A stretch of DNA of 64,000 nucleotides. Source: Massariosphaeria phaeospora. Lineage: Eukaryota; Ascomycota; Dothideomycetes; Pleosporales. A program made the translations under genes and the position numbers. The notes below the pieces were generated by a model, which did not search any database, was not told where the DNA came from, and worked only from the letters and a program-made list of their open reading frames with translations. The stretch is from contig JAADJZ010000017.1 in NCBI GenBank assembly GCA_011032825.1, positions 310,001-374,000 of the forward strand, read 5' to 3'. Shown here in pieces: positions 35,883 through 47,884 of the stretch. Every line of letters starts with the position of its first letter. Position 1 is the first letter of the stretch.

Positions 35883-37746
35883 ACGTACCTCACGAGTTCG
35901 TGCACTACATAAGTTCGTGCACTACTTTTGCCAAGCTCTCACCAAAACCACTCTATTCTGGCGCAAAACAGCTTACTTTAGCCCTGTATAGAGCAATATA
36001 ACACAAGATATTATTTAAAGTTTACTTTTACTGCTTGCTTACACGTACGCGCGTTATGCTTAGTCTAATTGCACTATTTACACTACTTTTAAGATAGTTC
36101 ACCTGCTTTAGCGCGCACCTGCGTTTTTAGCTTCTTTTTATTACTACGCGCCTCAAACTCCTTTAGAGCAGTTAGACGAGCTTTATTCTCAACTGTCAAA
36201 GTTCTTTTTGCTTGAACCTGCTTTCTTTTATGCGATTTACGTCGCGTAGCAGCTTTATTTGCTACTTTTAGCTTAGCTATCTTTCGTTGCGCTAACACTA
36301 GCTTGTGCGCGATAATAGCTGCTTTCTTTAAAACCTTTTTAAAGGCCTCTACTATAGACGTTGGTAAGCTATCTATATGCTTCTAAATTCTTGCTTTTAC
36401 AAGCGTCGATTGCGACTCTAGTTTAAAAGTATTGCTTAAGGTTTGCAACTGCTAGGGCTCGTTGTTGATAAGTAGTAGTAGTAATAAAGTACGCAACTAG
36501 ACGTCAAGAGCTGTTATAACCCGTTCTAGGTCAAATAAAACCAATCTAGCGCTTTGAAACTCTTTTTGGATATTACTCTTAGTAATTGCAGCATTATAGG
36601 CGCGTATAAAGCATAGTAGAAACTTAAGTTTTGTAATGTAAGTAATCTAGTTGCGCATAAAATCTTCGGCTTAGCGCTCGTACGCTTTCTTTAAAAGAGC
36701 AAAACAACTTACATTAAAAAGCTGTAAGAGGTGCGATAAGTGCGGAAGCATACAAATAGTAATAATCTTGTTCTCTTTGTAGTATTGCTAGAATGCGAGC
36801 GAGTTATAGCTTTTATAGCTGTTAATTGCGAGTAGTTAGTAGCTGCTAACTACTCTTTTCTTTGTATGCTTATTAAAGTGCTTTAACTACTGCAAGCTAA
36901 GCTTATTTGTTGTCCAGCTCTTTTTAGAAACTGCAATAACCTAGTTCTAAAGCAAATTCTTTTTCTTGTACTAAGCAAAGAAGTAGTAGCAGCCTTTAAA
37001 AATAATAAAAAGTAGAATAGCTTACCTTGTTGCGTTGATGCTTTAGATAACTGTTGTTTACTTTCTATTGCCTTGCTGTATTGCCTTTAGCTTTCCTCGT
37101 TTCTCTAAAGCTGTAACAACTGCTTTAGTTAATATTTAGCCTATTATAAAGCCTGTCTTGTCGAAGTTGTACGTGTTTTTATTTTAGATACTATACTTGG
37201 CTTTTATGTTAGCTACTAGGCGAAACTAGCTCTAGATAACTTTAGAATTCTCGCAAAGTGCTTTTTTGTAATTGTACTTGCAATTGAACTTTATTGTAAA
37301 CTCAAGGCAGTGCATGACCTACGTACTAGGCTAGTTTAAGCTAATCTAGCCTAGATTGCGCTTTGCGCGTAAGAAATTGGCTATATTAGCTACAGCTGCG
37401 AGCCTAGAGGGGAATCCGCGCGAAATAAAGTTAAGTATATGCTCAACAACTACGCTCTCTTTAGTCTTTGTTAGATTTCTTAATTTCAGCTAGCAATTTG
37501 CTTGTAGAGTTTGTTTTGCGCGTTAGCAGCTTAGTGTTGTATAAGTAACTTTGTAGATAGCTGCAGCGCGTTGCAAAAAAAGTGTTGCGTTTTGTTTAAA
37601 AGCCTAAAAAGCAGTTTGTATCTAACGCTTATTAGAAAGCTCTATTTAGTATTGTTGTTAAGGCATTACGTATAGAGGTTGAGTTGGTAGAAGCTTGGCA
37701 AAAGTAGTGCACGAACTTGTGTAGTGCACGAACTCGTAAAGTACGT
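35883..37746 (-). mobile_element. pogo-type TIR transposon with decayed transposase, 1864 bp
   Basis: Terminal repeats start ACGTAC and are flanked by TA duplications. Each end has two copies of GTTCGTGCACTAC 17 bp apart (35896 and 35913 on the left). A DDE_1-type transposase is readable on the minus strand in several pieces; the last ~70 codons (36089-36298, LAQRKIAKLKVANKAATRRK) are still open. Upstream text matches the fungal Tan1/Flipper-like pattern (NFDKTGF, LKHFNKHTKK). Many stop codons sit at Trp and Gln positions, as expected from RIP. Not functional. Confidence 0.85.
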
Positions 37747-37922
37747 TAAGTATAAGTTAAGTTATAAGTCGCACAAACTTTAGGTTAAAATTAAGTTAGA
37801 GTTAACAACTTAACCTAGCGTAGGTAGAAGTTAAGTTAGAGTAGTTAAAGCTTTAGGTTAAAAGTTAAGTTAGAGTTACCTAAATAGTTAAGAAACTATA
37901 ATAAATAAATGTAATAAATATA

Positions 37923-39783
37923 ACGTACTTTACGAGTAGTTAAGCTACACGAGTTTGCAAAATACTTTTGCTAAGCTTTTACCAACTCTACCTATGTACA
38001 CAATGCTTTAACAACAATACTAAATAGAACTTTCTAATAAACGTTAGATACAAACTGCTTTTTAAGCTTTTAAACAAAACGTAATACTTTTTTTGCAACG
38101 CGCTACAGCTATTTATAACGTTATTTAAACAACACTAAGCTATTAACGCGCTAAACAACTTTTACAAGCAAATTATAAGCCTAAATTAATAAATCTAACA
38201 AAAACTAAAGAAAGCGTAGTTGTTAAGTATATACTTAAGCTTATATCGCGCGGATTTTTTTTTAAGCTTGCAGCTGTAGCTAATATAGCTAATTCTTTAC
38301 GCGCAAAGCGCAATCTAGGCTAGGTTAGCTTAAACTAGCCTAGTACGTAGGTTATGCACTGCTTTGAGTTTACAATAAAGTTTAATTGCAAGTACAATTA
38401 CAAAAAAGTGCTTTGCAAGAATTTTAAAGTTATTTAGAGCTAGTTTCGCCTAGTAGCTAACATAAAAGCTAAGTATAGTATTTAAAATATTAATACGTAC
38501 AACTTTAACAAAACAAGCTTTATAATAAGCTAGATATTAACTAAAGCAGTTGTTATAGCTTTAGAAAAACAAGAATAGCCAAAGGCAATACAGCAAAGCA
38601 ATAGAAAGTAAACAATAGTTATCTAAAGCATCAACGCATTAGAGTAAGCTATTCTACTTTTTATTATTTTTAAAAGCTAATACTACTTCTTTGCCTAGTA
38701 TAAAAAAAAGTATCTACTTTAAAACTAGGTTATTGCAGTTTCTAAAAAAAGCTAGACAACAAATAAGCTTAAGCTGTAGTAGTTAAAGCACTTTAATAAG
38801 TATACAAAGAAAAAAGTAGTTAGCAGCTACTAACTACTCGCAATTAACGGCTATAAAAGCTATAACTCGCTTGCATTCTAGCAATACTACAAGAAAAACA
38901 AAATTATTACTATTTGCATGCTTTCGCACTTATTGCACTTTCTACAGCTTTTTAATGTAGGTTGTTTTGTTTCTTTAAAGAAAGCGTACAAGCGCTAAGC
39001 TAAAAATTTCATGCGCAACTAAATTACCTACATTACAAAACTTAAGTTTTTACTATACTTTATACGCGCTTATAATGCAGCAATTACTTTTAGTAATATT
39101 CAAAAAAAGTTTCAAAGCGCTAGATTGGTTTTATTTAACCTAAAACGAGTTATAATAGCTTTTAACGTTTGGCTACGTACTCTATTACTACTACTTTTTA
39201 GCAATAAGCTCTAGCAGTTGCAAACTCTAAGCAATACTTTTGAATTAAAGTTGCAATTAACGCTTGTAAAAGCAAGAATTTAGAAGTATATAAATAGCTT
39301 GCTAACTTCTATAATAAAAGCTTTTAAAAAAGTTTTAAAGAAAGTAGCTATTATCGCGCACAAGCTAGTGTTAGCGCAACGAAAAATAGCTAAGCTAAAA
39401 GTAGCAAATAAAGCTACTACGCAACGTAAATTGCATAAAAGAAAGCAGGTTTAAGTAGAAAAAACTTTAATAGTTAAGAATAAAGCTTGTTTAACTACTC
39501 TAAAGAAGTTTGAAGCGCGTAGTAATAAAAAAAAGCTAAAAACGCAAGTGCGCGCTAGAGTAAGTAAACTATTTTAAAAGTAGTGTAAATAGTGCAATTA
39601 AACTAAGCATAACGCGCGTACGTGTAAGCAAGTAGCAAAAGTAAACTCTAAATAATATCTTAGGTTAAATTGCTTTATATAAACCTAAAATAAGCTGTTT
39701 TGCGCTAGAATAGAGTAGTTTTGGTAGAAACTTAGTAAAAGTGTTTTGCAAACTCGTGTAGCTTAACTACTCGTAAAGTACGT
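37923..39783 (+). mobile_element. pogo-type TIR transposon, opposite orientation, ~1861 bp
   Basis: Same family as 35883-37746 but with the transposase on the plus strand and far more AT-rich. Ends begin ACGTACTTTACGAG and are flanked by TA. The paired 17-bp-spaced motifs (GTAGTTAAGCTAC, then GTTTGCAAAA.AC) are different from those of the first copy. It lies 176 bp from that copy inside the same MITE. No frame longer than ~60 codons survives. Confidence 0.8.
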
Positions 39784-40660
39784 TACATAAAAAACTTAAT
39801 ATTAATATAAATTGTAAATATTATGTAAAACCTAACTACAATTTTAAATTTTAACTACTTTAACTTAACTTTAACTTAAGCTGCTTAGTAACTAGCGCGA
39901 GTTAAAGCTAAAGTTAAGTTAAAGTCTAACGTAAGCTAACTTAACTTTAACTTAACTTTTACTTATTTACTAGCCTAGTTCTAAACACGTTTAGATTTTT
40001 AACTTATATTTTTAAAGACAGTTTCGTTTAATTAATAAGATTTTTTTTAAACTAGGTTAGAACGTGTTTAGAACGTGTTTAAAAAATCTGTCTTAAATTT
40101 TAAAAAAAGATTTAGAAGTTATTTTCAAATATATTAGAGTTAGTATAGTTAGAGTTAATATATATATATAACAACGTTAGAGTTAGAATAAAGTAAAGAA
40201 AAATAAACATATTAAAATAGAGTTAGAATAGAGTTAAAGTAAACACGTTTAGAATACGTTTAAAATATATTTAAAAAAAACTATAACGTAAAGCACTATT
40301 AAGTAACTTAAACTACTAAGTAACTTAAAATTGCTTAGCACAACTAACTTATTTTAAAGAAAATTAAATTAATTGCTATTAAATAAGAAACTTGCGTACA
40401 TCGTGCTAGTTTTAGATTTAAAAGCTTTTTTTGTATTTTTTTAGCAAGTTTAAGTATTGTGCTTTGTATTACTATAGTTTCTACAACGCTGTAAAGCTAG
40501 TTGTACTTTTTCTTAACTCTTTTTACTACGCGCTTTTTTTAATAGCTAAAGTGCTATAAACGCTTTAGCAGCTACTTGCGCTAATTTATTACTATACTCT
40601 ATTATGCTACTTGTTTAAATCTACTTTTGTTTTCGTAATTTTCTTTTTGTTGCTTTTTTA

Positions 40661-41084
40661 ATGTACTTTACGAGTTCGCTGCCTACACGGATTCGCCGCC
40701 TACCGAATTTTACTAAGAAAAATCAATAATCTAGAGCTTAATAACTCTTAACCTACTTAATAAAATTCTCTAAAAATTTTACTACTAAGCTGCATCTATA
40801 TAAACTTTTAGATTCCTAGATTACTAAGCTACAACTTTAGTATTTAGAAAGTTATTAAAGAAAAGCTTAAATTATCTGTGCGCTCTAAGCTATCTACTCT
40901 TCTAGACTAGCTAGAGCTTAGTAATCTTAAAACTAGAAAGTTTATATATACAGAAATAATATATTAAATTTTTAGAGAATTTTATTAAGTAGGTTAAAAG
41001 TTATTAAGCTCTAGATTATTGATTTTTCTTAGTAAAATTCGGTAGGCGGCGAACTCGTGTAGGCAGCGAACTCGTAAAGTACGT
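40661..41084. mobile_element. 424-bp pogo-derived MITE, copy 1
   Basis: Ends carry the ACGTACTTTACGAG terminus (first copy mutated to ATGTAC) and long inverted repeats of ~90 bp. The paired motifs are 17 bp apart, read most clearly at the right end; at the left end the second one is mutated (GTTCGCTGCCTAC and GATTCGCCGCCTAC). Flanked by TA. It has no coding capacity and is the reverse complement of the copy at 41980-42403, with the same length. Confidence 0.85.
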
Positions 41085-41703
41085 TAATAGTTTTCTTTAA
41101 AGCTAGAAATTCGATTGCGTATTAGCTTAACTTAATAAACTATCTAGTAAAACTCTTTAACAAGCTATTTAACTCTATTTTTTTTAAATAATAGAAAGAA
41201 ACTAAGCTTTAATTGCGATTTAAATTTAAGCGTATTGCTTAGAGTTTTTAACTACTACGGCGTTTTTAGTGCGAAAAGTAGTAGCAAAGTATACAGCTAT
41301 ACTTTAAAACAATTAAAAACTACCTGCGCGTTAACAAAAACTAGCTTTAAAGTTTTAAAAGCTTTTTTGTAGTTCTTTGTTGTAAACACTTTTAAAAACG
41401 CGGTTTTAAAAGCTAGTAGTAAGCTTTTTTTGTTAATATAGAAAACGCGCTAGCGAGCTAAGTTTTAAACGCGTTAAGAGTACTTTAGCTTTAGCAACGA
41501 AAAGCAAACTACATTTAAAAGCTAGAGAATATAAAATAAATAAACTAGTATGCAAAGCGTAAAATTTTTGTTTCTAAAGCAATAGTTTTTAAAATTCTAA
41601 AATTAGTAGCTTTTATAGCTGTTTAAAATAAGTAGCTAATAATTTTCTACCTAACGCGCTTTTATATACATATTAAAATGCTTTAACTATTTAAAACTAA
41701 AAG

Positions 41704-43097
41704 TAGGCTAGCGAATAGGTAGAAGTTAAGTTAAAGTTAAGTTGCTTTTTTTATAGCTCTAACTTAACTCTACTTATATACTTAATTTTTTAACGCTAGT
41801 ACAAGTTTATAGTTAGATTAAGTTGCATAAACTTTAGGTTAAAGTTAAGTTATTTTACATAAGCTCTAGGTTATAGTTAAGTTATAGTTAAGTTGTTATA
41901 TTTAGAGTTTACATATTGTATTTTAACATTAGCAAAGTATAAGTTGCTTAAGTTTATTATAAATTGTTATTATAGCGTAACGTACTTTACGAGTTCGCTG
42001 CCTACACGAGTTCGCCGCCTACCGAATTTTACTAAGAAAAATCAATAATCTAGAGCTTAATAACTTTTAACCTACTTAATAAAATTCTCTAAAAATTTAA
42101 TATATTATTTCTGTATATATAAACTTTCTAGTTTTAAGATTACTAAGCTCTAGCTAGTCTAGAAGAGTAGATAGCTTAGAGCGCACAGATAATTTAAGCT
42201 TTTCTTTAATAACTTTCTAAATACTAAAGTTGTAGCTTAGTAATCTAGGAATCTAAAAGTTTATATAGATGCAGCTTAGTAGTAAAATTTTTAGAGAATT
42301 TTATTAAGTAGGTTAAGAGTTATTAAGCTCTAGATTATTGATTTTCCTTAGTAAAATTCGGTAGGCGGCGAACCCGTGTAGGCAGCGAACTCGTAAAGTA
42401 CGTTAAAACAGCGTTTTTTAGTTTGCAAAAGCAAATAATAAAGAACTACTATGTAACGAAGTTAAGGACTTACTTAACTTTTAAGCGTAGTATGTAGATT
42501 TTACTTTTAGACCTATACTTACGCTTATACTTAGCTCGTTATCTAAGCTAATACTTAAGTTAATACCTAAGCTAATATTTAAGCTTATACTTAGCTTGTT
42601 ATCTAAGCTTACATCTAGGTCTATATCTAAGCTTTTACAATTAAAAATAACTTTGTTAAATAATAATTTAAAAAAAAAATTCGCTACTTCTGCTACAAAA
42701 GCGCGCTTGACTTTTACGCTACTATAATTAATATTTGTAATAATACAATTTTTTTTACTTTACTTGTGTTTTTGTACGTAAATAGTAGCTATAGTAATAG
42801 AACTTTGTAAATACTATTTGCGCGTTCTTAAATGTAATAACTAGCTGTAATAACTTTACAAACTTTAGCAACTTTCTAAGCTAACACATAACTCTATAAC
42901 TTAAATATAACTTTTAACTTAACTTTAACTTAAAGCTTTAATTACTTTAAATAAACTATAACTTAATACTTTAATAATTCTAACTTAATTTCTACCTACG
43001 CTAGAGTAACTATAACTTAACTTTAACTTAAAGTTTATGCAACTTATAACTTAACCTATACCTATTAATAAATACTTTTTACTTATTTGCTAGCGTA
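41704..43097 (-). mobile_element. hAT-like MITE, copy 3, interrupted
   Basis: Ends TAGGCTAGCGAATAGG... and ...TTATTTGCTAGCGTA, flanked by a perfect 8-bp duplication ACTAAAAG (41696-41703 and 43098-43105). It contains the 424-bp MITE at 41980-42403 plus roughly 570 bp of extra DNA of unknown origin (mainly 42404-42880). Its flanks read on as one decayed pogo-type transposase (TTAAAGTGCTTTAACTA-like text on the left, TTTTTAGAAACT on the right). It therefore inserted into an older transposon. Confidence 0.75.
41980..42403. mobile_element. 424-bp pogo-derived MITE, copy 2 (inverted)
   Basis: Begins ACGTACTTTACGAG, with paired motifs GTTCGCTGCCTAC and GTTCGCCGCCTAC 17 bp apart, flanked by TA. It is nearly the exact reverse complement of copy 1, and the differences I see are transitions. 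It is nested in the hAT-like MITE at 41704-43097. Confidence 0.85.
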
Positions 43098-43152
43098 ACT
43101 AAAAGCGTTGTTTGTCTAGCTGTTTTTAGAAACTAAAAGCTTTTAATTGCTA

Positions 43153-46100
43153 ACGTACTCTACGAGCGAGTTAGTTACGCAAGCAAGTTAGTTACTTTGC
43201 TAAAACTCTACCAAAACGTACTATTGCAAATAGTAAAGTTGTATTTTAACAATTTTGTATAGTACTACATAGTAGAGTATATTAATTAAAAGCTATTTTT
43301 TTAACTTATTTACATGTGCGCGAGTTGTGCTTAACTTTGTTGCAGCGCTTACAATGTCTTTAAGTTAGCTCGCTGCTTTTAGCGCGCGCGTTTTTTTTAT
43401 ACTTTTTTTTTATTACTGCGCGTTGTAAACTTCTTTAAAGTAGTTAAGCGCACGCTTTTTTAGTTGTAAAAGTTTCTTTAGCTTGTATACGCTTTTTTTT
43501 GCGCAATTTACAGCGCAAAGTAGCTTTGTTAGCTACCTAAAGCTCTTTAACTTAGTTGCTTATTAATACTAAAGAATACGCTATTATCTTTGCGCTTTTG
43601 GCAAGCTTTTTAACTGCATTAACTATGTAAGTAACCAAGCTATTACCGTGTTATCAAATTCTTTCTCAAATTAGCGTTAATTGCAACTTAAATTTTAGAG
43701 TATTGCTTAAAGTTTTAGACACTTAAAGCGCAATATTAGTAGTAAGTAGTATAAGCGTACAAAAGCAAATATTAAACTTTAATATTAACGTACTTTACGA
43801 GCTCGCCGGACACACGAGTTCGCTGAACACTTTTGCTAAGCTCCTACCAAAACTACTCTATTCTAGCGCAAAACAGCTTACTTTAGCTCTATATAGAGCA
43901 ATTTAACTTAAAATATTATTTAAAGTTTACTTTTGCTACTTGCTTACACGTACGTGCGTTATGCTTGGTTTAACTACACTATTTACACTACCTTTAAGAT
44001 AGTTTACCTGCTTTAGCGCGCACTTGCGTCTTTAGCTTTTTTTTATTACTACGCGCTCTAAACTTCTTTAGAGCAGTTAGACGAGCTCTATTTTTAACTA
44101 TCAAAGTTTTTTCTGCTTAAACCTGCTTTCTTTTATGCGATCTACGTTGCGTAGCAGCTTTATTTGCTGCTCGAAGCTTTGCGATTTTCTTTTGCGCTAA
44201 CACTAGCTTGTGCGCGATAATAGCTGCTTTCTTTAAAACCTTTTTAAAGGCCTCTACTATAGACGTCGGTAAGCTATTTATATGCTTCTAAATTCTTGCC
44301 TTTACAAGCGTTAATTGCGACTTTAGTTTAAAAGTATTGCTTAGAGTTTGCAACTGCTAAGGCTTGTTGTTAATAAATAGTAGTAGTAATAGAGTACGCA
44401 ACTAAACGTCAAAAGCTGTTATAACCTATTTTAGGTTAAATAGAACCAATCTAGCGCCTTAAAACTTTTCTTGGATATTACTAAAAGTAATTGCTGCATT
44501 ATAAGCGCGTATAAAGCATAGTAGAAACTTAAGTTTTGTAATGTAAGTAATCTAGTTGCGCATAAAATCTTCGGCTTAGCGCCTGTACGCTTTCTTTAAA
44601 AAAGCAAAACAACCTACATTAAAAAGCTGCAAAAAGTGCGATAAGTGCGAAAGCATACAAATAGTAATAATCTTATTCTTCTTGTAGTATTGCTGGAATG
44701 CGAGCGAGTTATAGCTCTTATAGCCGTTAATTGCGAGTAGTTAGTAGGCACTAACTACTTTTTTCTTTGTATGCTTATTAAAGTGCTTTAACTACTGCAA
44801 GCTAAGCTTATTTGTTGTCTAGCCGTTCTTAGAGACTGCAATAACCTAGTCCTAAAGCAGATTCTTCTTTTTGTACTAAGCAAAAAGGTAATAGCAGCTT
44901 TTAAAAATAATAAAAAGTAGAATAGCTTACTTTGTTGCGTTAATGCTTTGGATAACTGTTGTCTATTCTCTATTGCCTTGCTGTATTGCCTTTAGCCGTT
45001 CTCGTTTCTCTAAAGCTGTAACAACTGCTTTAGTTGTTATCTAGCCTATTATAAAGCCTGTTTTGTTAAAGTTGTACGTGTTTTTATCCTAGATGCCGTA
45101 CTTAGCTTTAATGTTAGCTACTAGGCTAAACTAGCTCTAGATAACCTCTAGGTCCTTGCAAAGCGCTTTTTTATAATTGTACTTGCAATTAAACTTTATT
45201 GTAAACTTAAAGCAGTGCTTAACCTACGTACTAGGCTAGTTTAAACTAACCTAGCCTAGATTGCGCTCTGCGCGCAAGGAATTGGCTATATTAGCTACAG
45301 CTGCAAGCCTAAAGAGAAATCCGCGCGTAATAAGCTCAAGTATATACTCAACAACTACGCTCTCCTTAGTTTTTGTTAGATTTATTAATTTAAGCTTGTA
45401 ATCTGCTTGTAAAAGCTGTTTAGCGCGTTGATTGCTTAGTGTTGCTTAAGAGACGTTATAGATAGCTGCAGCGCGTTGCAAAAAAAGTGTCGCGTTTTGT
45501 TTAAAAGCTTAAAGAGCAGTTTGTATCTAACGTTTATTAAAAAGCTCTATCTAGTGTTGTTGTAGAAGCATCGTGTACATAGGTAGAGTTAGTAGAAGCT
45601 TACTAAAAGTGTTCGGCGAACTCGTGTGTCTAGCGAGCTCGTAAAGTACGTTAGTTATTTTCTTTGTGTAAGCGTTAAAGTGCTTTAGCTACTCTAAACT
45701 AAGCTTATTTGTTGTCTAGCTATTTTTAGAAACTGCAATAACTTAGTTGCAAAGTAAGTTATTTTTCTTGTACTAAGCAAAGAAGCAGTTTTTGCTTTAA
45801 AAAATAACAAAAAGTAGAATTGCCTACTTAGTTGCGTTGATACTTTAAATTACTATAGTCTACTTGCAATTGCTTTGCTAAACGCTTTTTAGCTATTTTT
45901 AACGCTTAGAGCTTGTAACTACTACTTTAGTTAATATTATACCTATTATAAAGCTAAACTTGTTAAAGTTGTAAGTATTTTTGTTAAGAATACTATACTT
46001 AGCTTTTGTATTCTCTACAAGTTAAAACTAGCTTTGTATAACTTTAAAATTTTTGCAAAAAGCTTGCTTGTAGTTGTACTTGCAATTAAACTTAACTTAA

Positions 46101-46558
46101 AGCTTAAAGCAACATTTAACGAAAGTTGAAGCTTAGTTAACACTTACTAGTAGTTAGCTACGCTTTTTGCGTAGTAAATTAGCTATATTCTTTACAGCAG
46201 CAAGTTGTAGCGAAAATTCTTGCGCGTTAAGATTAAGTATATGCTAAACAATTACTTTTTCTTTGTTAAACAAAGATTTACTAAGTTAAGCGCGCAATTG
46301 CGTTAAAACTACTTTCTAGCGCGTTAATTGCTAAGTATTGTTTAAAAAACGTTGTAGATAGCTGCAACGCGTTGTTAAAAAAAAGTTGCATTTTGTTTAA
46401 TAGCCTAAAGCGCAAGCTGTATACGTGCTTTTTAAAATTCAAGTTGCTTATATTGTTGTTAAGCTATTGTTATTTTACTATTTGCAATAGTACGTTTTAG
46501 TAGAGTTTTAGCAAAGTAACTAACTCGCTTGTATAACTAACTCGCTTGTAAAGTACGT
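43153..46558 (-). mobile_element. older pogo-type element split by a younger one
   Basis: Ends begin ACGTAC with paired motifs GCGAGTTAGTTAC and GCAAGTTAGTTAC 17 bp apart at both termini, flanked by TA. After removing the inner element (43788-45651 plus TA), only about 1540 bp remain against ~1864 bp for the relatives. The central part of the transposase is missing, between the C-terminal text at left and the LKHFN-like text at right. The insertion point coincides with the deletion. Confidence 0.75.
43788..45651 (-). mobile_element. pogo-type TIR transposon nested in an older one, 1864 bp
   Basis: Exactly the same length as 35883-37746 and the same orientation of a decayed minus-strand transposase. 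TA duplications flank it. Terminal paired motifs are GCTCGCCGGACAC and GTTCGCTGAACAC, 17 bp apart, different from those of the first element. The transposase text is close to that of the first element but again full of stops. Confidence 0.85.
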
Positions 46559-47767
46559 TAGATATAAAGTTTTCTTTGTACTACGCTAAAATGTAAACGC
46601 GCTTTTTGTAAATAATAAAAAGTAGAATTGCGTACTTTGCAGCGTAGCTGCTTTAGATAACTATTACCTACTTCTAATTGCTTAGCTAGATAAAATTAAG
46701 TTGAGTACGTTTTTAAAAGCTTGTAACTACGCTAGCGAATAAGTAGAAAGTATTTATTAATAGGTATAAGTTAAGTTATAAGTTGCACAAACTTTAAGTT
46801 AAAGTTAAGTTAAAGTTAATCTAGCGTAAGTAGAAGTTAAGTTAGAGTAGTTAAAGCTTTAAGTTAAAAGTTAAGTTAAAGTTACCTAAATAGTTAAGAA
46901 ACTATAATAAATAAATGTAATAAATATACATAAAAAACTTTATATTAATATAAGTTGTAAATATTATGTACAACTTAACTACAACTTTAAGTTTTAACTA
47001 CTTTAACTTAACTTTAACCTAAGCTGCTTAGTAACTAGTGCGAATTAAAGCTAAAGTTAAGTTAGAGTTTAACGTAAGCTAACTTAACTCTAACTTAATT
47101 TTTACTTATTTACTAGCTTACTTGTAACAACTTTTATAAACTTAATTACGCTTATTTAAAAGCTAGTTTTGTTGAAGTTGTACACGTTATTTTTGTAAAT
47201 ACTATACTTAGCTTTAGTATTCTTAACAAGCTTAAACTACGCGCTAATTACTTTAGAATCTTTTTGTTGTATTCTCTGCTAGTTTTTTGCTTAATTGAAA
47301 GCTATTTTAAGCTCGCTTAAACGCGTTACAAATTTCTTAGCTTAGTTTTTGCCTACTAGCTTTCTACTCTACGTAGCTACTAGTTTATCTTTTATATTTT
47401 CTACTTTAAACAGCTAGAAAGCAAATTCTCGTAAATTAAAGTTGAGAATATATTAGATAATTGTTTGCTTTTTAGTCGTAGTAAGCTTTAAAAATGTAAG
47501 TTGTGTTTAAGCTTAAAATAAATTTTCTTTAGCGCGTTTAGAAAGAGTATAGTATTTAACGTTAAAAGCACTAGCAGCAGCTTAATAGCTTTAAAATTAG
47601 CTAGAATTATAAGCTTTAAAAGCAAACTAAAGTTTTTTTTTATATTAGTGTAATAACGCGTTAGTTAGTTAAAACATATCGCGTTGATAGAGAAAGTAGT
47701 AGTCTTGGCAAATTTTGTTGAGTTTACTAGTTTGTTGAGTTCGCTAGTGCTTTACGTTAGTACTTTA
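46559..47767 (-). mobile_element. remnant of a further pogo-type element hosting a MITE
   Basis: Left piece 46559-46719 and right piece 47129-47767 align with the middle and N-terminal parts of the transposase text of 35883-37746. The right piece ends in ACTTTACGTTA-like terminal sequence near 47760. The uninterrupted hAT-like MITE sits between them. The left end of the element is missing or overlaps the neighbouring element. Confidence 0.55.
46728..47120 (+). mobile_element. hAT-like MITE, copy 2, uninterrupted, 393 bp
   Basis: The cleanest copy of the family. Ends TACGCTAGCGAATAAGTAG and the reverse complement TAAGCTAGTAAATAAGTAAA pair as imperfect TIRs. The perfect 8-bp duplication CTTGTAAC flanks it (46720-46727 and 47121-47128). 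The interior corresponds to the pieces left around the two elements inserted in copy 1, so it serves as the empty-site reference. Confidence 0.8.
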
Positions 47768-47884
47768 CGTTATTAATTAAACAAAACTATTTTCAAAAAT
47801 ATAAGTTAAAAATCTAAACGTGTTTAGATAAGAATTACTTAATTAGGACTAGTTAAAAGTCGGCTGACTTAGGCGCTAATCTTA

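Larger units (their letters stand above)
35848..39977 (+). mobile_element. hAT-like MITE, copy 1, interrupted by two pogo-type elements
   Basis: Ends TACGCTAGCGAATAGG... and ...TTATTTACTAGCCTA form imperfect terminal inverted repeats. The flanks ATTCTAAA (35840-35847) and GTTCTAAA (39978-39985) are an 8-bp target duplication with one RIP-type G/A change. Removing the two inserted pogo-type elements and their TA duplications leaves about 401 bp, close to the intact copy at 46728-47120. The body is made of AAGTTAAGTTAAAG-like words and has no coding capacity. The 8-bp duplication points to a hAT-type transposase acting in trans. Confidence 0.75.

Noticed and set aside
35724..47880. TTAGGTTAAG/AAGTTAAAG words as telomeric or subtelomeric repeat
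   Set aside because: No TTAGGG array is present; the words belong to the interior of the hAT-like MITE copies, which have their own ends and target duplications.
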